DNA of 64,000 nt from Leptospira sp. GIMC2001 (GTDB taxonomy: Bacteria > Spirochaetota > Leptospiria > Leptospirales > Leptospiraceae), in contig NZ_CP115468.1 in assembly GCF_028462125.1 (NCBI RefSeq), forward strand, positions 3,775,559 to 3,839,558. Reading direction: 5' to 3'. How positions within the stretch are numbered: position 1 is the first letter of the stretch; every line of letters starts with the position of its first letter. Shown piece by piece: positions 54,627 to 63,800 of this stretch. The position numbers and the translations under genes are program-made. The notes under the pieces are model-generated. The model was not told where the DNA came from. It ran no database searches and saw nothing but the letters and a program-made list of their open reading frames with translations.

Positions 54627-57600
54627 CTACAGCATTCGTAAATCTAAAGTACAAGGAAAATCAGAATTTTCTAATTTTTTCGGAATCGGTTGAGGAGTCG
54701 TTCCAGGGTTATGACCATGTGACCAGAACCGACTGATTCTTCGTGATTCGGCTTCATAAGAATTCACTGGAAAAGTTTCATAGGTTCGACCACCAGGATG
54801 AGATACATGATACGTGCATCCACCCACAGATCGCTGATTCCACTGATCATAAATATCAAAAACCAGACTCTGTTGTGCTGGCAAATGTGGGTGCAGAGTT
54901 AAAACTGCTTCCCAAGCCTTGAAGCGAACTCCGGCAACATATTCTCCAAGAATGCCTGTTGGTTGTAAGGGAACTTGATAGCCATTGCAGGAAAGCAAAT
55001 GTCTCCCTGGAACGAGTCCACGAATGAGAATCTGAACTCTTTCAACTGCTGAGTCAACACCTCGTGAAGTCCCAAATGCATTGGTCTCCTCGCCTAAAAC
55101 GTTCCAAGGTTCTAGAGCCATTCTCAGTTCTAAGGACAATCCGTCCGCTTCATGCAATCCATATTCAGGAAATCTAAATTCATAAAATGGTTGAAAATAT
55201 GATTCTTTGAATCCAAAACCTTCACGATTAAGATCAGAAATCACTTCACCGAAATCTTTCCAAACAAAATATGGAAGCATAAATTTGTCATGAAGACTTG
55301 TATCCCAACGTATTGGTGATCTGCGATATGGTTTCTCCCAAAACATATTGATCAAAGACATAACAAGTGCTTGCTGAACAACACTCATCTTAAAATGCGG
55401 AGGCATTTCAAAAGCTCTGAACTCAACCAAACCCAATCGTCCAGTCACCGAACCGGGATCAAACATTTTATCAATAGAAATTTCCGTACGATGTGTATTG
55501 CCAGTTACATCAACCAGAATATTTCTAAACAAGCGATCCAAAAGCCATGGCGTTGTCTCGTCCTTAGAATCAATTTGACGAAAGGCAATTTCCAATTCGT
55601 GAAGTGAGTCAATTCTTGCTTCATCTATTCTCGGTGCCTGAGAAGTCGGTCCAATGAATAAACCAGAAAATAAATAAGATAGGCTTGGGTGATTTTGCCA
55701 ATATGCAATCAAACTGCGAAGTAGATCTGGTCGTTTCAAGAATGGACTTTCTGAAGGAGTTGCAGCACCTACGGTTATATGATTGCCTCCTCCAGTTCCA
55801 CAATGTCTACCATCTAACATAAATTTTTCTGCTGTTAGCTTAACCGTTTCTGATGTCTCATACAATATTTCTGTTTTACCTAAAATTTCCGCAAAAGAAG
55901 AAGAAGGATGTAGGTTGACTTCGATAACTCCAGGATCTGGCGTAATCTGAAATCTTTCTAATCTTGTATCTCGTATAGGATCATAACCTTCCAATATTAT
56001 AGAAAGCCCTGTGATTTCTGAAGCCTTCTCAATAGCTACGATCAATTCTAAGAAGCTTTCTAAATTGTACATTGGAGGTAAAAAAACTCGAATATTTCCG
56101 TTTCTTACCTGAACACAAAGGGCTGATTTCGATCGGAACTCCGGTTGTTCTTTCTGCTCAGAAATACTTTTTCTTTTATCCTCAAGTTCCTTTCGACTCG
56201 GCAAATCTTTCTTAGGTGCCATCGGATCTTCAGATGGGAATGATTCAAAAGATCCATTGAGAGAATCCAATGGAAGTCGAAATCCAATTGGTGAATCTCC
56301 TGGAATAAGATAAAGTTTGTCTCTTTCAAATGTCCATTGATTGGATTGGAACCTTTTGTCTATAACATTGTATTCAAGAGGCAGTACGAAACCAACTTCA
56401 TCTTTGAGTCCAGTTTCGAGCAAAGCAAGTAATCGTTTTCGCTCAGCTTTCTCAAAAGCATTCAATTTTTTTAGTTCTGCTTCAGAAGTTACAGGAAGGG
56501 TTGCCTCTTTCCATATGTAGTAAACAATATCTTCATAAGCAGGAAGTATAAATTTTTTACTAACTCTCAGCTCGTTAGCAAGAGCTTCTATAAACTTCGA
56601 AGAATCTTGGACTGTGTTCTTACCAGGTTCATTTTCAGTTGCAAGTAACTTAAAATCTTTCCAGATCGGCTCATTGTCTTTTCGCCAATAGCAATTGATT
56701 GACCATCTCGGAATGAGTTCTCCAGGATACCATTTTCCTTGGCAGTATTGAAGTAAGGAATTGGTTGAATATTTTTCTTTTAATTTATAAATTAATTTCT
56801 CAGAAATTTTGTATTTATTCGGACCCATTGCTCCGAAATTCCATTCGTTGTCTTCTCGATTCTCGGTTGACACAAATGTTGGCTCACCACCGATTGTTAG
56901 GTGGATTTGATTTTTCTCAATTCGTCTATCAATATCTGAACCCAATTCTAAAATTGAGTTCCAGTCATCATCTGAATAAGGTTTTGTTACTCGAGGAGTC
57001 TCCGAAATTCGAACTACTTTCATTTCGAAATCAAATTCCGACTTTCCATCAGACACAAAACCAGTCACAGCAGCTGCAGACTCAGGCTCTGGAGTGCAAG
57101 CAAGAGGAATATGACCCTCGCCAGCCATGAGTCCAGAAGTAGCATCCATTCCAATCCATCCAGCACCAGGAATATACACTTCTGCCCATGCATGTAAGTC
57201 CGTAAAATCTGTCTCGGGACCTTTAGGTCCTTCAGCAGGCACTGTATCAGCTTTAAGTTGAACCAAGTAACCTGACACGAATCTTGCGGCTAGACCGAGA
57301 TGCCGGAGAGTCTGAACAAGCAAATAAGCACTATCTCGACAGGAACCAGAACCTAATTGTAGAGTCTCCTCGCATGTCTGAACGCCCGGCTCCATTCGAA
57401 TAATATAACGAATATCAGCTGATACTTTCTGATTGAGATCTACTAAGAAATTATTCATTTCTCTTGGAGTTGTATCTACAGTCTTGAAGAATTTTTCAAA
57501 ATGAGGAGTAAGTGGAATCTTGTTTAAATAAGGTGCGAGTTCTTTTTCGAGAAGTTCAGTATATTTGAATGGAAACTTCTCAGCATATCCTTCTACAAAA

Positions 57601-57878
57601 AAGTCAAAAGGATTGTAAACTCGCATATCTGCGGTTAGATCAACTAATACTTCAAAGAATCTTGTCTTCTTAGGAAATACAAATCTTGCTTGGTAGTTAC
57701 CAAAAGGATCTTGTTGCCAATTGATAAAATGATCTTCAGGTTGGATTTTCAATGAATAAGAAAGTATCGGAGTTCGACTATGTGGAGCTGGACGAAGACG
57801 AATAATATGAGGAGACAATTCTACGTCTCGGTCATAACGATAGGATGTGCGATGAGTTAATGCGATTTTTATTGACAT
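54627..57878 (-). CDS. Transglutaminase-DUF2126 fusion protein
   Basis: This 1083-residue protein has an N-terminal transglutaminase-like domain (about 1-290) with Cys in GSGSCRDSAYLLVQ, His in DLHAWAEVYIPG and Asp in GMDATSG. A very long C-terminal DUF2126 domain (about 310-1083) follows, with IHLTIGGEPTFVS, GGNHITVGAATPSESPFLKR and NEWNFGAMGP. DUF2126 resembles a glutamine-synthetase/COOH-NH2 ligase-like fold in published analyses, so the protein may combine a peptidase and a ligase. It is the central gene of the operon and starts three bases after the alpha-E gene. Confidence 0.92.
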   Translation of the reverse strand: MSIKIALTHRTSYRYDRDVELSPHIIRLRPAPHSRTPILSYSLKIQPEDHFINWQQDPFGNYQARFVFPKKTRFFEVLVDLTADMRVYNPFDFFVEGYAEKFPFKYTELLEKELAPYLNKIPLTPHFEKFFKTVDTTPREMNNFLVDLNQKVSADIRYIIRMEPGVQTCEETLQLGSGSCRDSAYLLVQTLRHLGLAARFVSGYLVQLKADTVPAEGPKGPETDFTDLHAWAEVYIPGAGWIGMDATSGLMAGEGHIPLACTPEPESAAAVTGFVSDGKSEFDFEMKVVRISETPRVTKPYSDDDWNSILELGSDIDRRIEKNQIHLTIGGEPTFVSTENREDNEWNFGAMGPNKYKISEKLIYKLKEKYSTNSLLQYCQGKWYPGELIPRWSINCYWRKDNEPIWKDFKLLATENEPGKNTVQDSSKFIEALANELRVSKKFILPAYEDIVYYIWKEATLPVTSEAELKKLNAFEKAERKRLLALLETGLKDEVGFVLPLEYNVIDKRFQSNQWTFERDKLYLIPGDSPIGFRLPLDSLNGSFESFPSEDPMAPKKDLPSRKELEDKRKSISEQKEQPEFRSKSALCVQVRNGNIRVFLPPMYNLESFLELIVAIEKASEITGLSIILEGYDPIRDTRLERFQITPDPGVIEVNLHPSSSFAEILGKTEILYETSETVKLTAEKFMLDGRHCGTGGGNHITVGAATPSESPFLKRPDLLRSLIAYWQNHPSLSYLFSGLFIGPTSQAPRIDEARIDSLHELEIAFRQIDSKDETTPWLLDRLFRNILVDVTGNTHRTEISIDKMFDPGSVTGRLGLVEFRAFEMPPHFKMSVVQQALVMSLINMFWEKPYRRSPIRWDTSLHDKFMLPYFVWKDFGEVISDLNREGFGFKESYFQPFYEFRFPEYGLHEADGLSLELRMALEPWNVLGEETNAFGTSRGVDSAVERVQILIRGLVPGRHLLSCNGYQVPLQPTGILGEYVAGVRFKAWEAVLTLHPHLPAQQSLVFDIYDQWNQRSVGGCTYHVSHPGGRTYETFPVNSYEAESRRISRFWSHGHNPGTTPQPIPKKLENSDFPCTLDLRML

Positions 57879-57881
57879 ATT

Positions 57882-58874
57882 TTATGTTTCACTAATGAAG
57901 AATTGGTCATGAATGGATGCACCTAGACTGTTTAATCTCCCTTGAAGATTATCTAGATAATCATGAAATCCATCTTTAAAAACATTAGCCATTGATGTTT
58001 CCTTCACTTCTTGAACGACCATTCTTTCTATGGAAGTTGATTTGTGTTCCTGTCCAATTTCGATTCCCGAAACTTTTTTGACTCCCTTCTCAATCTCATT
58101 GAGACAGAATAAAATCGATCTTGGAAATTGAGGATTTTGAATCATAAATTCTGCGATATGCAGAGGAATCACTTTAGGATATACTCGATTGTACATTTCG
58201 TGCGCGCTGGCAGACTTAAGCAAAGAAATCCATTGCAGTAGATCAAGAGTCGATCCGACATCCGTGTTAGAAGGAAGCAAAATAAAATATTTCATATCTA
58301 ATATACGAGTTGTCTTATCTGATCTTTCTAAATTTCTTCCGATCATAGCAAAATGCCAAACATCATCATGGCTAATCGTAGAATCAGTTGTTCCTTGAAA
58401 CATTTGGCATTTATTTCTAACTAATTTGAAGAATTCACTGAGATTCTTACCAGAAGAGGAAGAGAACACTGTGTCCAAAGTGATGGAGTCTGGAGAAAGT
58501 TTTAAATAATCATTGCGAATTACTTTTACTTCCAAATAGAATTCATTTAGAACTTCCCACATTGTAGTGGAAATATTTTCTCGAACGGTTCTCGCATTCT
58601 CACGAGCCCGTGTCAGACAAGAGAATATGGAATTCGAGTTTTCCGTATCAAATGTCAAAAACTGAATTACATTTCCGACGGAAGGATTCTCATATTTTTT
58701 GACAAAAAGTTCATGATCACCTGTTGTATAAACCAATGGCATCCATTGATTAGGATAAGAACCGGAGAGATCCATCATCAATTGATGATTCACATCAATG
58801 AATCTAGAATAATTCTCGGCTCTTTCTATATAACGATTCATCCAATAGATAGAACCCGCGACTCTGCTTAACAT
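57882..58874 (-). CDS. Alpha-E (DUF403) domain protein
   Basis: This 330-residue all-helical protein starts with the family signature MLSRVAGSIYWMNRYIERAENYSR and contains WHFAMIGRNLERSDKTTRI. I chose the ATG at 58874 because AAGGA lies eight bases upstream; a longer frame opens with TTG at 58922 and overlaps the upstream gene. Alpha-E proteins almost always accompany circularly permuted ATP-grasp ligases and transglutaminase-like peptidases, as here. Their role is unknown. Confidence 0.93.
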   Translation of the reverse strand: MLSRVAGSIYWMNRYIERAENYSRFIDVNHQLMMDLSGSYPNQWMPLVYTTGDHELFVKKYENPSVGNVIQFLTFDTENSNSIFSCLTRARENARTVRENISTTMWEVLNEFYLEVKVIRNDYLKLSPDSITLDTVFSSSSGKNLSEFFKLVRNKCQMFQGTTDSTISHDDVWHFAMIGRNLERSDKTTRILDMKYFILLPSNTDVGSTLDLLQWISLLKSASAHEMYNRVYPKVIPLHIAEFMIQNPQFPRSILFCLNEIEKGVKKVSGIEIGQEHKSTSIERMVVQEVKETSMANVFKDGFHDYLDNLQGRLNSLGASIHDQFFISET

Positions 58875-58906
58875 AAATATATTCCTTCTCTTGCGAGTTT
58901 CTCGAG

Positions 58907-60331
58907 TTAACCCATGACCCAAGTATCTTTGGATCCACCACCCTGTGACGAGTTAACTACAAGGGATCCTTTTTTCAGAGCAACTCTTGTGAGTCCGCCT
59001 GGCATTACATAGATATCTTCACTATAAAGAATGAAAGGACGAAGGTCAACATGTCTTCCTTCTATCTTCTCATCACCAACTAAGGTTGGAACTCTTGATA
59101 AAGATAAAACTGGTTGAGCAATATAATTTCTCGGATCTTTTTTGACCAATTCCTTGAAGTCTTCTTGTTCTTGTTTCGTTGACTTCGGTCCGATGATCAT
59201 CCCGTAACCACCAGCACCGTTCGCTGCTTTAACAACGAGTTCATGAATATTATCTAGAACGAACTGTAGATTTTTACCTTCGCTACATAGATAAGTAGGA
59301 ACGTTCGGTATGATCGGATCTTCATTCATATAGTATTTTATAATCTGTGGAACAAAAGTATAAATAACTTTATCATCTGCAACTCCTGTTCCTGGAGCAT
59401 TTGCAAGTGCTATGTTTCCTTTTTTATAAGCTTCGAACAAACCTTTAACACCTAACAAAGAATCCTTTCTAAAAGAATTTGGATCCATAAATATATCATC
59501 CACTCTGCGATAAATTACATCAACACGCTTAAGCCCTTTTGTGGTTTTCATGAAAACTTTATCATCTTCAACAGTTAGATCCGATCCTTCAACCAAAGAG
59601 ACTCCCATTTTTTGGGCAAGAAAGGAATGTTCATAGTAGGCAGAGTTATAAATTCCCGGAGTCCAAACTGCAAGAGTAGGATTGTAAGAATCCGTTAAAT
59701 TTTCTAAAGTATTTCGTAGGCGAAAGGGATAATCGTAGATGGGTCGGATAGATAGTTTCTCAAATAACTCAGGAAAGGTTCTTTTCATTACCTCACGGTT
59801 TTCCAGAACATAAGATACTCCAGATGGGCAACGTAGATTGTCTTCTAAGACAAGAACGGTTCCATTTCCATCGCGAACTAGATCCGTTCCAGTAACATGA
59901 ATCCAAATTCCTTTCGGAGGTTTCACGCCAATGCACTGCTTTAAATATCCAGAACTGGATTCTATAATTTCTCTTGGAATAATTCCATCTTTTATGATTT
60001 TCTGATCTGAATAAATGTCTTGTAGAAATAAATTAATGGCTTGGATTCTTTGCTTGAGACCCTTCTCCAAATTTGCCCATTCTTCATTATGCAGAACTCG
60101 CGGAATCACATCGAAGGGCATGATTCGTTCTTCTGCTTCATCATCACCGTAAACGGTAAATGTAATTCCCATCGAAATAAGTGCTTTCTCTGCAGAATTC
60201 GACCTTCGTCTCAATTCCGTCTCACCGAGAGATTCAATTCTATTTTTTAAATAATCATAACCAAGCCGAGGTTCCCCAGCTTTGATAAACATTTCGTCAA
60301 AAAATTCCTCTGTATCGTAGTTTGCTAACAT
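58907..60331 (-). CDS. Circularly permuted ATP-grasp protein
   Basis: This 474-residue protein contains the permuted ATP-grasp motifs: IIESSSGYLKQCIGVKPPKG, AVWTPGIYNSAYYEHSFLAQ, KDSLLGVKGLFEAYKKGN and VVKAANGAGGYGMIIGPKS (the glycine-rich nucleotide loop). It would activate a carboxylate with ATP and join it to an amine, making a short peptide or modifying one. It is the first gene of the five-gene operon, and its own start has only a weak ribosome binding site. Confidence 0.93.
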   Translation of the reverse strand: MLANYDTEEFFDEMFIKAGEPRLGYDYLKNRIESLGETELRRRSNSAEKALISMGITFTVYGDDEAEERIMPFDVIPRVLHNEEWANLEKGLKQRIQAINLFLQDIYSDQKIIKDGIIPREIIESSSGYLKQCIGVKPPKGIWIHVTGTDLVRDGNGTVLVLEDNLRCPSGVSYVLENREVMKRTFPELFEKLSIRPIYDYPFRLRNTLENLTDSYNPTLAVWTPGIYNSAYYEHSFLAQKMGVSLVEGSDLTVEDDKVFMKTTKGLKRVDVIYRRVDDIFMDPNSFRKDSLLGVKGLFEAYKKGNIALANAPGTGVADDKVIYTFVPQIIKYYMNEDPIIPNVPTYLCSEGKNLQFVLDNIHELVVKAANGAGGYGMIIGPKSTKQEQEDFKELVKKDPRNYIAQPVLSLSRVPTLVGDEKIEGRHVDLRPFILYSEDIYVMPGGLTRVALKKGSLVVNSSQGGGSKDTWVMG

Positions 60332-60645
60332 AGAATATAACCATCCACACTTAAACTTGCAAGAAGCATACCAATTACATCATGAGCAAAAAGGCGAATT
60401 CTATAGCATATAGACATAATCCAAACCAGTATAATTGAAGGAAATTTCAGAAATCGAGCAATTTGCTCATTTAACTTGCATTGAATTTCCTATTTGATAG
60501 CAAAAAAATGCTCTGTCAACCTGTTTTTACTTCTTCATTTTTCTGCGAGTTTTAATTCATTTTTGCGGATTCCAGTGACGTTTCATTCACGGATCAATTG
60601 TTGAGAAAATCTGTTGACTGAAAATAAAAATTTTAATAAATTCAA
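60332..60645. other. 314-bp divergent promoter region
   Basis: On the minus strand a TATACT box lies upstream of the ATP-grasp operon, with a poor -35. On the plus strand TTGACT (60614-60619), 17 bases and TAAATT (60637-60642) lead directly into the ATG of the small lipoprotein gene, which would leave almost no leader. A GAGCA/TGCTC inverted repeat is also present. No additional gene is visible. Confidence 0.45.
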
Positions 60646-60852
60646 ATGATGAAATTTACCAGAAAAACCATTACAATTCTTACTTTAGGAATGATTCTTA
60701 TTCTAGGCTATCAGTGTAAAAGCAAATCAGACTCTGATGATGAGAATCTTCTTTTATTGCTTTTGGGTGCTTCGTCTCGTCTGGTCGGAGATGGTTGCAA
60801 CTATAAGACTAGTTTTGCAATCTGCGTTCCACCAGGAATTGGAAGTAACTAG
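60646..60852 (+). CDS. Small lipoprotein
   Basis: This 68-residue protein has a signal sequence and lipobox LILGYQC (Cys24), then a Ser/Asp/Glu tether and a leucine run before a C-terminal segment with two further cysteines (GDGCNYKTSFAICVPPG). No family is recognised. No Shine-Dalgarno sequence precedes the ATG, and the predicted promoter runs into it, so the message may be leaderless; an adjacent second ATG (60649) is the alternative start. It lies nine bases upstream of the 385-residue secreted protein gene. Confidence 0.7.
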   Translation: MMKFTRKTITILTLGMILILGYQCKSKSDSDDENLLLLLLGASSRLVGDGCNYKTSFAICVPPGIGSN

Positions 60853-60860
60853 GTGATCCA

Positions 60861-62018
60861 ATGAAATTATTCAATAAAAAAAATATCTTTCTTACAATCG
60901 CAATTTTAACAATTGTTAGCACAATTAGTCTTCCGATAAGAAAGACACCTTGGTTTGAAATTGCACATCCAGTCGCTTGGCAAATTGATCCAGATAGACT
61001 GTTTTCTGTTATCCATGCAGCAGAGAATGATTGGGGTTTTGTTCGTGGATCAGCACAATGGGCAAGAGGCAACTCTACTTTTATAGACCAACTCCTTGCA
61101 AATATGAGAGATAATGGTTTGCTTCGATTGGGTGACAATCAAGTCTACAGGGATGTAGATTTCGGAAATGGTAAAAAAGTAAATATCAAAATTGATCTAA
61201 GTGCGAATTTCTCTGTTGCTTCTGGAGCATTTTCAGGTAACAAAACTTTTGCCAATCGATTTGAAATTTGGATTCCAGGAGATACTTCTAATACTCCTGC
61301 TCTTCAACTTTTCTTTAATAGTGTTGATACATTGGATGAAAATGGTGCTCTTTTATATTATAATTTACCAAAGCTAGAAACGACGAATAGTTTAAACTTT
61401 GGTGATGCAAATTCGGTAATTGAAACGTTTATTTTCAGGCGAGCAAACGGAACAAGAAGACAAGTTTATACTTGGAAAGCGATTCCTGTTACTTCTAAGA
61501 ATATAACTGATGTTGGGCGAGTGGTTCTAGATGAAGTTTTGAACAATGAGCAACTTTGTTTTAGGACAGCTGTTCGTGTTCCAAGAACCAATCTAATCAG
61601 TCTTGCAAATAATAGCTTTTTTACAGTTAGCAACATAAACGCTGTATGTGGAGCTGGAGATAATTTATATTATACGCTAGCTTATATGCAGAAATTCCAA
61701 TCTCCATTTCTAACTACCGCTAAATATGGTTGGACAGGAAATAACGAGAGAAGAGAAGGTTTTTGTGCATTCTCGGGAACTAACAACAATTACGGTTTAT
61801 TCAATGACGTCGGGTTCGAGAGAGATAAGGTTGCGACTGCCGACGTTCCCGCTTCTTATCCTTCTCCCAATCAAGGAACACCTAACGTGGATAGTGCTTT
61901 CGAACGAACTTATAGTGATGCTGGAACTTTAGATCAATCCGAAATCACATCAAAAGCATTTATTGATGGAGTTCCTTCCAATGCTGCAATTAGTTTCAAG
62001 GCTTCAACACCTCCATAA
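60861..62018 (+). CDS. Secreted hypothetical protein
   Basis: This 385-residue protein has a hydrophobic N-terminus (IFLTIAILTIVSTISLPI) consistent with a signal peptide, and a mature part with no recognised domain. It has several aromatic and Asn-rich segments and cysteines at NEQLCFRT, INAVCGAGD and REGFCAFSG. The same style of protein is common in Leptospira. It starts eight bases after the small lipoprotein stop, so the two are probably expressed together. Confidence 0.7.
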   Translation: MKLFNKKNIFLTIAILTIVSTISLPIRKTPWFEIAHPVAWQIDPDRLFSVIHAAENDWGFVRGSAQWARGNSTFIDQLLANMRDNGLLRLGDNQVYRDVDFGNGKKVNIKIDLSANFSVASGAFSGNKTFANRFEIWIPGDTSNTPALQLFFNSVDTLDENGALLYYNLPKLETTNSLNFGDANSVIETFIFRRANGTRRQVYTWKAIPVTSKNITDVGRVVLDEVLNNEQLCFRTAVRVPRTNLISLANNSFFTVSNINAVCGAGDNLYYTLAYMQKFQSPFLTTAKYGWTGNNERREGFCAFSGTNNNYGLFNDVGFERDKVATADVPASYPSPNQGTPNVDSAFERTYSDAGTLDQSEITSKAFIDGVPSNAAISFKASTPP

Positions 62019-62043
62019 TTCGAAACTGTTCTAAAATAAATAG

Positions 62044-62370
62044 TTAATTGCTTCCGGTAGCTCCGCCGGGAGCCGATCCTGCAGCCCCACCTGCTGAAGT
62101 TCCTGTGGAACCAGATGAGCTGGTTCCGGTTGGTGAAGTTGTGAATCCACCGGTGTCTGAGGAATAGGAATCTGAACCTGATGGGCTACCTAGACCATTA
62201 TCACTTCCATTGAAAGATCCATCTGAAGAACTGCTCGAGCTTTGGGTTGACCTAGATTCAGAATCACTCTCTTCCAATAAATCCAAAACTGGATCATTAA
62301 CGAGAATCATCTGTCCGCAATTACTCAAACTGGAAAAAAGAATGATGAGAATAATTATTCTAAGGCTCAT
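62044..62370 (-). CDS. Ser/Gly-rich small lipoprotein
   Basis: This 108-residue protein has a lipobox SSLSNCG (Cys18). A tail of about 70 residues follows, made almost only of Ser, Gly, Thr, Asp and Ala with SSD/GSD/SGS patterns, so the mature protein is likely a disordered, surface-exposed filament or linker. It converges on the secreted-protein gene at 62018. No family is recognised. Confidence 0.65.
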   Translation of the reverse strand: MSLRIIILIILFSSLSNCGQMILVNDPVLDLLEESDSESRSTQSSSSSSDGSFNGSDNGLGSPSGSDSYSSDTGGFTTSPTGTSSSGSTGTSAGGAAGSAPGGATGSN

Positions 62371-62435
62371 AGTGCTTAGTATCGATTTCTCTCAGAGATT
62401 GTCAAGAACATGGAGCAATAGTAAATACCTGAAAA

Positions 62436-63797
62436 TTAGTTGATTTCTAAAACTAGCAGAGTCATATCGTCGGAAATATCCCCATTTGCAAAATTTATAA
62501 CTCGATCAACTAAGTTCCCAATTGGGAAAATATCGTTTCGAACTTGCGAAGATTCGGATATTATTACATTAGAATTTTTAGGTTTTTTATTCGTTTTCCC
62601 TAATTCTAAAACTTCTGGATTAGAAGAATGCTCCAGTATCCAATCCTTAATTCTTTTCCATCCCAATTGTTCCATTTTAGAATTAAAAACATCAAAAAAA
62701 CCATCTGAAATAAAAAATAACTTATCTCCTGGTTCAAGCTGAATATCATAATTAACATGATCAGGAGGCATTTGAGTCAACAATAGAGTTCCGACTCCGG
62801 GCAATTCTAATAGCTCTCCGTTTCTATAAAGTAAAATCGGATAATGGCCACCGTAAGAATATTGCAATTTTTTTTCAGAAGGAATATATCTAGCATAACA
62901 ACATGAAATGAAATGATGTATAGAATGAAGGGAAATCATTTTGTCGTGCATATTGTTCAATATTTGAGAAGGTGTTAATTTGTCTTCGGCAATGATATTA
63001 AAAATCATCAGACTCATTGCAGAAACTAGGGAAGCGGATATTCCATGTCCAGACACATCAGAAAAGAATATATCAAAGTAATCGCCATCCTTAGGCTGAT
63101 ATACCCCAATTGCATCTCCCCCAACTTCATCCATCGATTTATAATATGAATGAATAATAAATTCATCTGATGTAGGGTATTGTGTTGGCATCAAAGAATT
63201 TTGTATCTCAATTGCATTTTCTAAATCACTACTAATGCGGCTATGATAACGTGCGAGCTCATTCTGAGCAAATGCAAGTTCAATATTTTCGTCGGCTAAT
63301 TTCTCGGTCAATAAACGCAATTCTATTTGCGCCATTGTTTGTTTGGCGAGAATCCTTAAGCACTCCATTTTCTCTTGATTGATTTCTCTTGGAATTCTAT
63401 CGATTGCACATAAGGTTCCTATCGCATGACCGTTCTGAGTAATAAGAGGAGCACCCAAATAAAATCGAATTCCGTTTGATCCAGTAACTAAAGGATTATC
63501 ACTAAATCTTTTGTCCTTAGTTGCATCTGGTACAACTAGAAGTTCCTTGGGATCAAGTATTGCATGGGCACAGAATGCTATATCTCGATTGGTTTCGTCC
63601 AATTCCATTCCAACCTTTGCTTTGAACCACTGACGATCTGAATCAACTAAGCTAATAAGGGCAGTCGGGGTCTGCAAAATCTGGGACGCTACTTTTACGA
63701 GATCATCAAAATCTTGCTCGGTCGCTGAATCCAACAACTGGAAAGATTTCAACTCAGCTAATCTTGCTTCTTCATCTGGTGGTAAATTAGCTTTCAT
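62436..63797 (-). CDS. GAF-domain SpoIIE/RsbU-type serine phosphatase
   Basis: In this 453-residue protein residues about 20-165 are a GAF domain (TALISLVDSDRQWFKAKVGM, RDIAFCAHAIL, FYLGAPLITQNGHAIGTLCA). A coiled-coil linker follows, then a PP2C-like SpoIIE domain (about 215-453) with the metal-binding MDEVGGDAIGVYQ and FFSDVSGHGISASLVSAM, GGHYPILLY, and the closing DDMTLLVLEI. It should dephosphorylate a STAS protein and is a candidate partner of the STAS gene at 5565, although the genes are far apart. AGGAG precedes the ATG. A class III cyclase gene ends three bases upstream on the same strand, so second-messenger synthesis and phosphatase are probably cotranscribed. Confidence 0.93.
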   Translation of the reverse strand: MKANLPPDEEARLAELKSFQLLDSATEQDFDDLVKVASQILQTPTALISLVDSDRQWFKAKVGMELDETNRDIAFCAHAILDPKELLVVPDATKDKRFSDNPLVTGSNGIRFYLGAPLITQNGHAIGTLCAIDRIPREINQEKMECLRILAKQTMAQIELRLLTEKLADENIELAFAQNELARYHSRISSDLENAIEIQNSLMPTQYPTSDEFIIHSYYKSMDEVGGDAIGVYQPKDGDYFDIFFSDVSGHGISASLVSAMSLMIFNIIAEDKLTPSQILNNMHDKMISLHSIHHFISCCYARYIPSEKKLQYSYGGHYPILLYRNGELLELPGVGTLLLTQMPPDHVNYDIQLEPGDKLFFISDGFFDVFNSKMEQLGWKRIKDWILEHSSNPEVLELGKTNKKPKNSNVIISESSQVRNDIFPIGNLVDRVINFANGDISDDMTLLVLEIN

Positions 63798-63800
63798 TCT

